This document shows, in pieces, positions 63,515 through 64,000 of a stretch of 64,000 nucleotides of DNA. Origin of the DNA: Haloimpatiens massiliensis (lineage in GTDB: Bacteria > Bacillota > Clostridia > Clostridiales > Clostridiaceae); NCBI RefSeq assembly GCF_900184255.1, contig NZ_LT854640.1, positions 819,592-883,591 on the forward strand, in the 5' to 3' direction. A program made the translations under genes and the position numbers. The notes under the pieces are model-generated. The model was not told where the DNA came from. It ran no database searches and saw nothing but the letters and a program-made list of their open reading frames with translations. Each line of letters starts with the position of its first letter. The first letter of the stretch is position 1.

Positions 63515-64000
63515 TTAAATAAATCCTAAGTCATTAAACCCTTTATTTTCAACTAAGGCTCTTATTGCCTTGCGACCATTTGTATTGGCGCAGCCTGTAA
63601 ATGGCATCTTCCCTTGGTGTATTGGGTATACTTTGCCTTTACCAACTTTCTTATTTACATCAGCTGCTGTTAATGTAATCATTTCTGTTATTTTTTCTAG
63701 CTCATCATCTGAAATAACACTAGAACACATTTCATTTACTACATTGTATATTCTTTTACTTGCCTTTTCAGCTAGTATTTTAGCTAAATTATTAGCACCT
63801 CTAATTGACCAACTCATTTTTCTTCCTTTCATTCTTTGAGCTAATACATCACAGATATTATGCTCCATTGTGCCTAAATTTCTGTATTCTAATCCTTCCG
63901 GCGCCTTCGGCATTTTAATTTCTTTCCTTAGCTTATATGGCTTTAATCCTATCTTGTTATCAAAAAAATACATGTATAGCTTTTCTAATTTCTTAAATTT
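63515..64000 (-). CDS. ISLre2/UPF0236-type transposase, C-terminal part, cut by the window edge
   Basis: The frame stays open to the window end (codons KFKKLEKLY before the first Met at 63973), so only the C-terminal 160 residues are visible. RNLGTMEHNICDVLAQRMKG plus RKMSWSIRGANNLAKILAEK and SDDELEKITEMITLTAADV resemble the end of UPF0236/ISLre2-like transposases, but differ from the copy at 1201. A GC-rich stem (GGGGCTACGCCCC type, about 63458-63490) beyond the stop may mark the element end. Confidence 0.6.
   Translation of the reverse strand, partial: KFKKLEKLYMYFFDNKIGLKPYKLRKEIKMPKAPEGLEYRNLGTMEHNICDVLAQRMKGRKMSWSIRGANNLAKILAEKASKRIYNVVNEMCSSVISDDELEKITEMITLTAADVNKKVGKGKVYPIHQGKMPFTGCANTNGRKAIRALVENKGFNDLGFI

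Overview
This is an AT-rich chromosomal stretch from a low-GC Firmicute, most likely a Clostridium of the sensu stricto type. The signs are strong AGGAGG-type ribosome binding sites, frequent TTG and GTG starts, clostridial families (CD3324, DUF6483, FusB-like, Vga/CplR-like ABC-F, BceAB), cellobiose-class PTS genes and a Firmicute-type dif-like site. I saw no tRNA, rRNA, CRISPR array or phage module. Similarity statements rest on recognised motifs, not on database searches.

Layout. 1-5 kb: remnant of a polysaccharide deacetylase, an XRE regulator-peptide deformylase pair, an ISLre2 element, a MerR/TipAS regulator with a DUF2268 metalloprotease, and VanZ. 5.5-7.0 kb: an IS4-type element with terminal repeats and a target duplication. 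7-45 kb: a mosaic of mostly single-gene units. It holds many GNAT acetyltransferases, methyltransferases, Nudix, DinB-like, CPBP, DJ-1, nitroreductase and alpha/beta hydrolase genes, and candidate antibiotic-resistance genes (ABC-F, ANT(6), FusB, AAC(6'), a phosphotransferase, Bce-type transporter). At least fifteen genes here are truncated, frameshifted or carry an in-frame stop, so it is a gene graveyard as well as an accessory island. 45-50 kb: a Bce-type two-component/ABC module split by an IS110-family element. 50-57.4 kb: an intact operon with a PRD regulator, M42 peptidase, cellobiose-class PTS IIA/IIB/IIC, M24 peptidase and MalY/PatB-type C-S lyase. 57.7-60.8 kb: Nudix and a YtrA-type GntR/ABC/DUF3592 operon. 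61-64 kb: a dif-like site, a Xer-type recombinase, a Cys-rich protein and the end of another transposase.

Structure between the genes. Four copies of a palindromic repeat of about 150 bp (one with an internal deletion, one inverted) lie at 10.3, 24.2, 57.4 and 63.2 kb. A strongly conserved extended -10 promoter (TTAAAATATGTACA, 17 bp, TATTAT) precedes four unrelated genes, and a decayed copy precedes a fifth, broken gene. Two resistance genes (ABC-F and FusB-like) have short leader ORFs and hairpins that suggest drug-induced attenuation.

Best candidates for something new. First, the PTS-M42-M24-C-S lyase operon has no glycosidase and looks like an uptake and breakdown route for an unidentified peptide- or cysteine-linked sugar. 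Next come the shared promoter and palindromic repeat families. The dif-like site and the change of gene strand around it suggest that the right end of the window is near the replication terminus.
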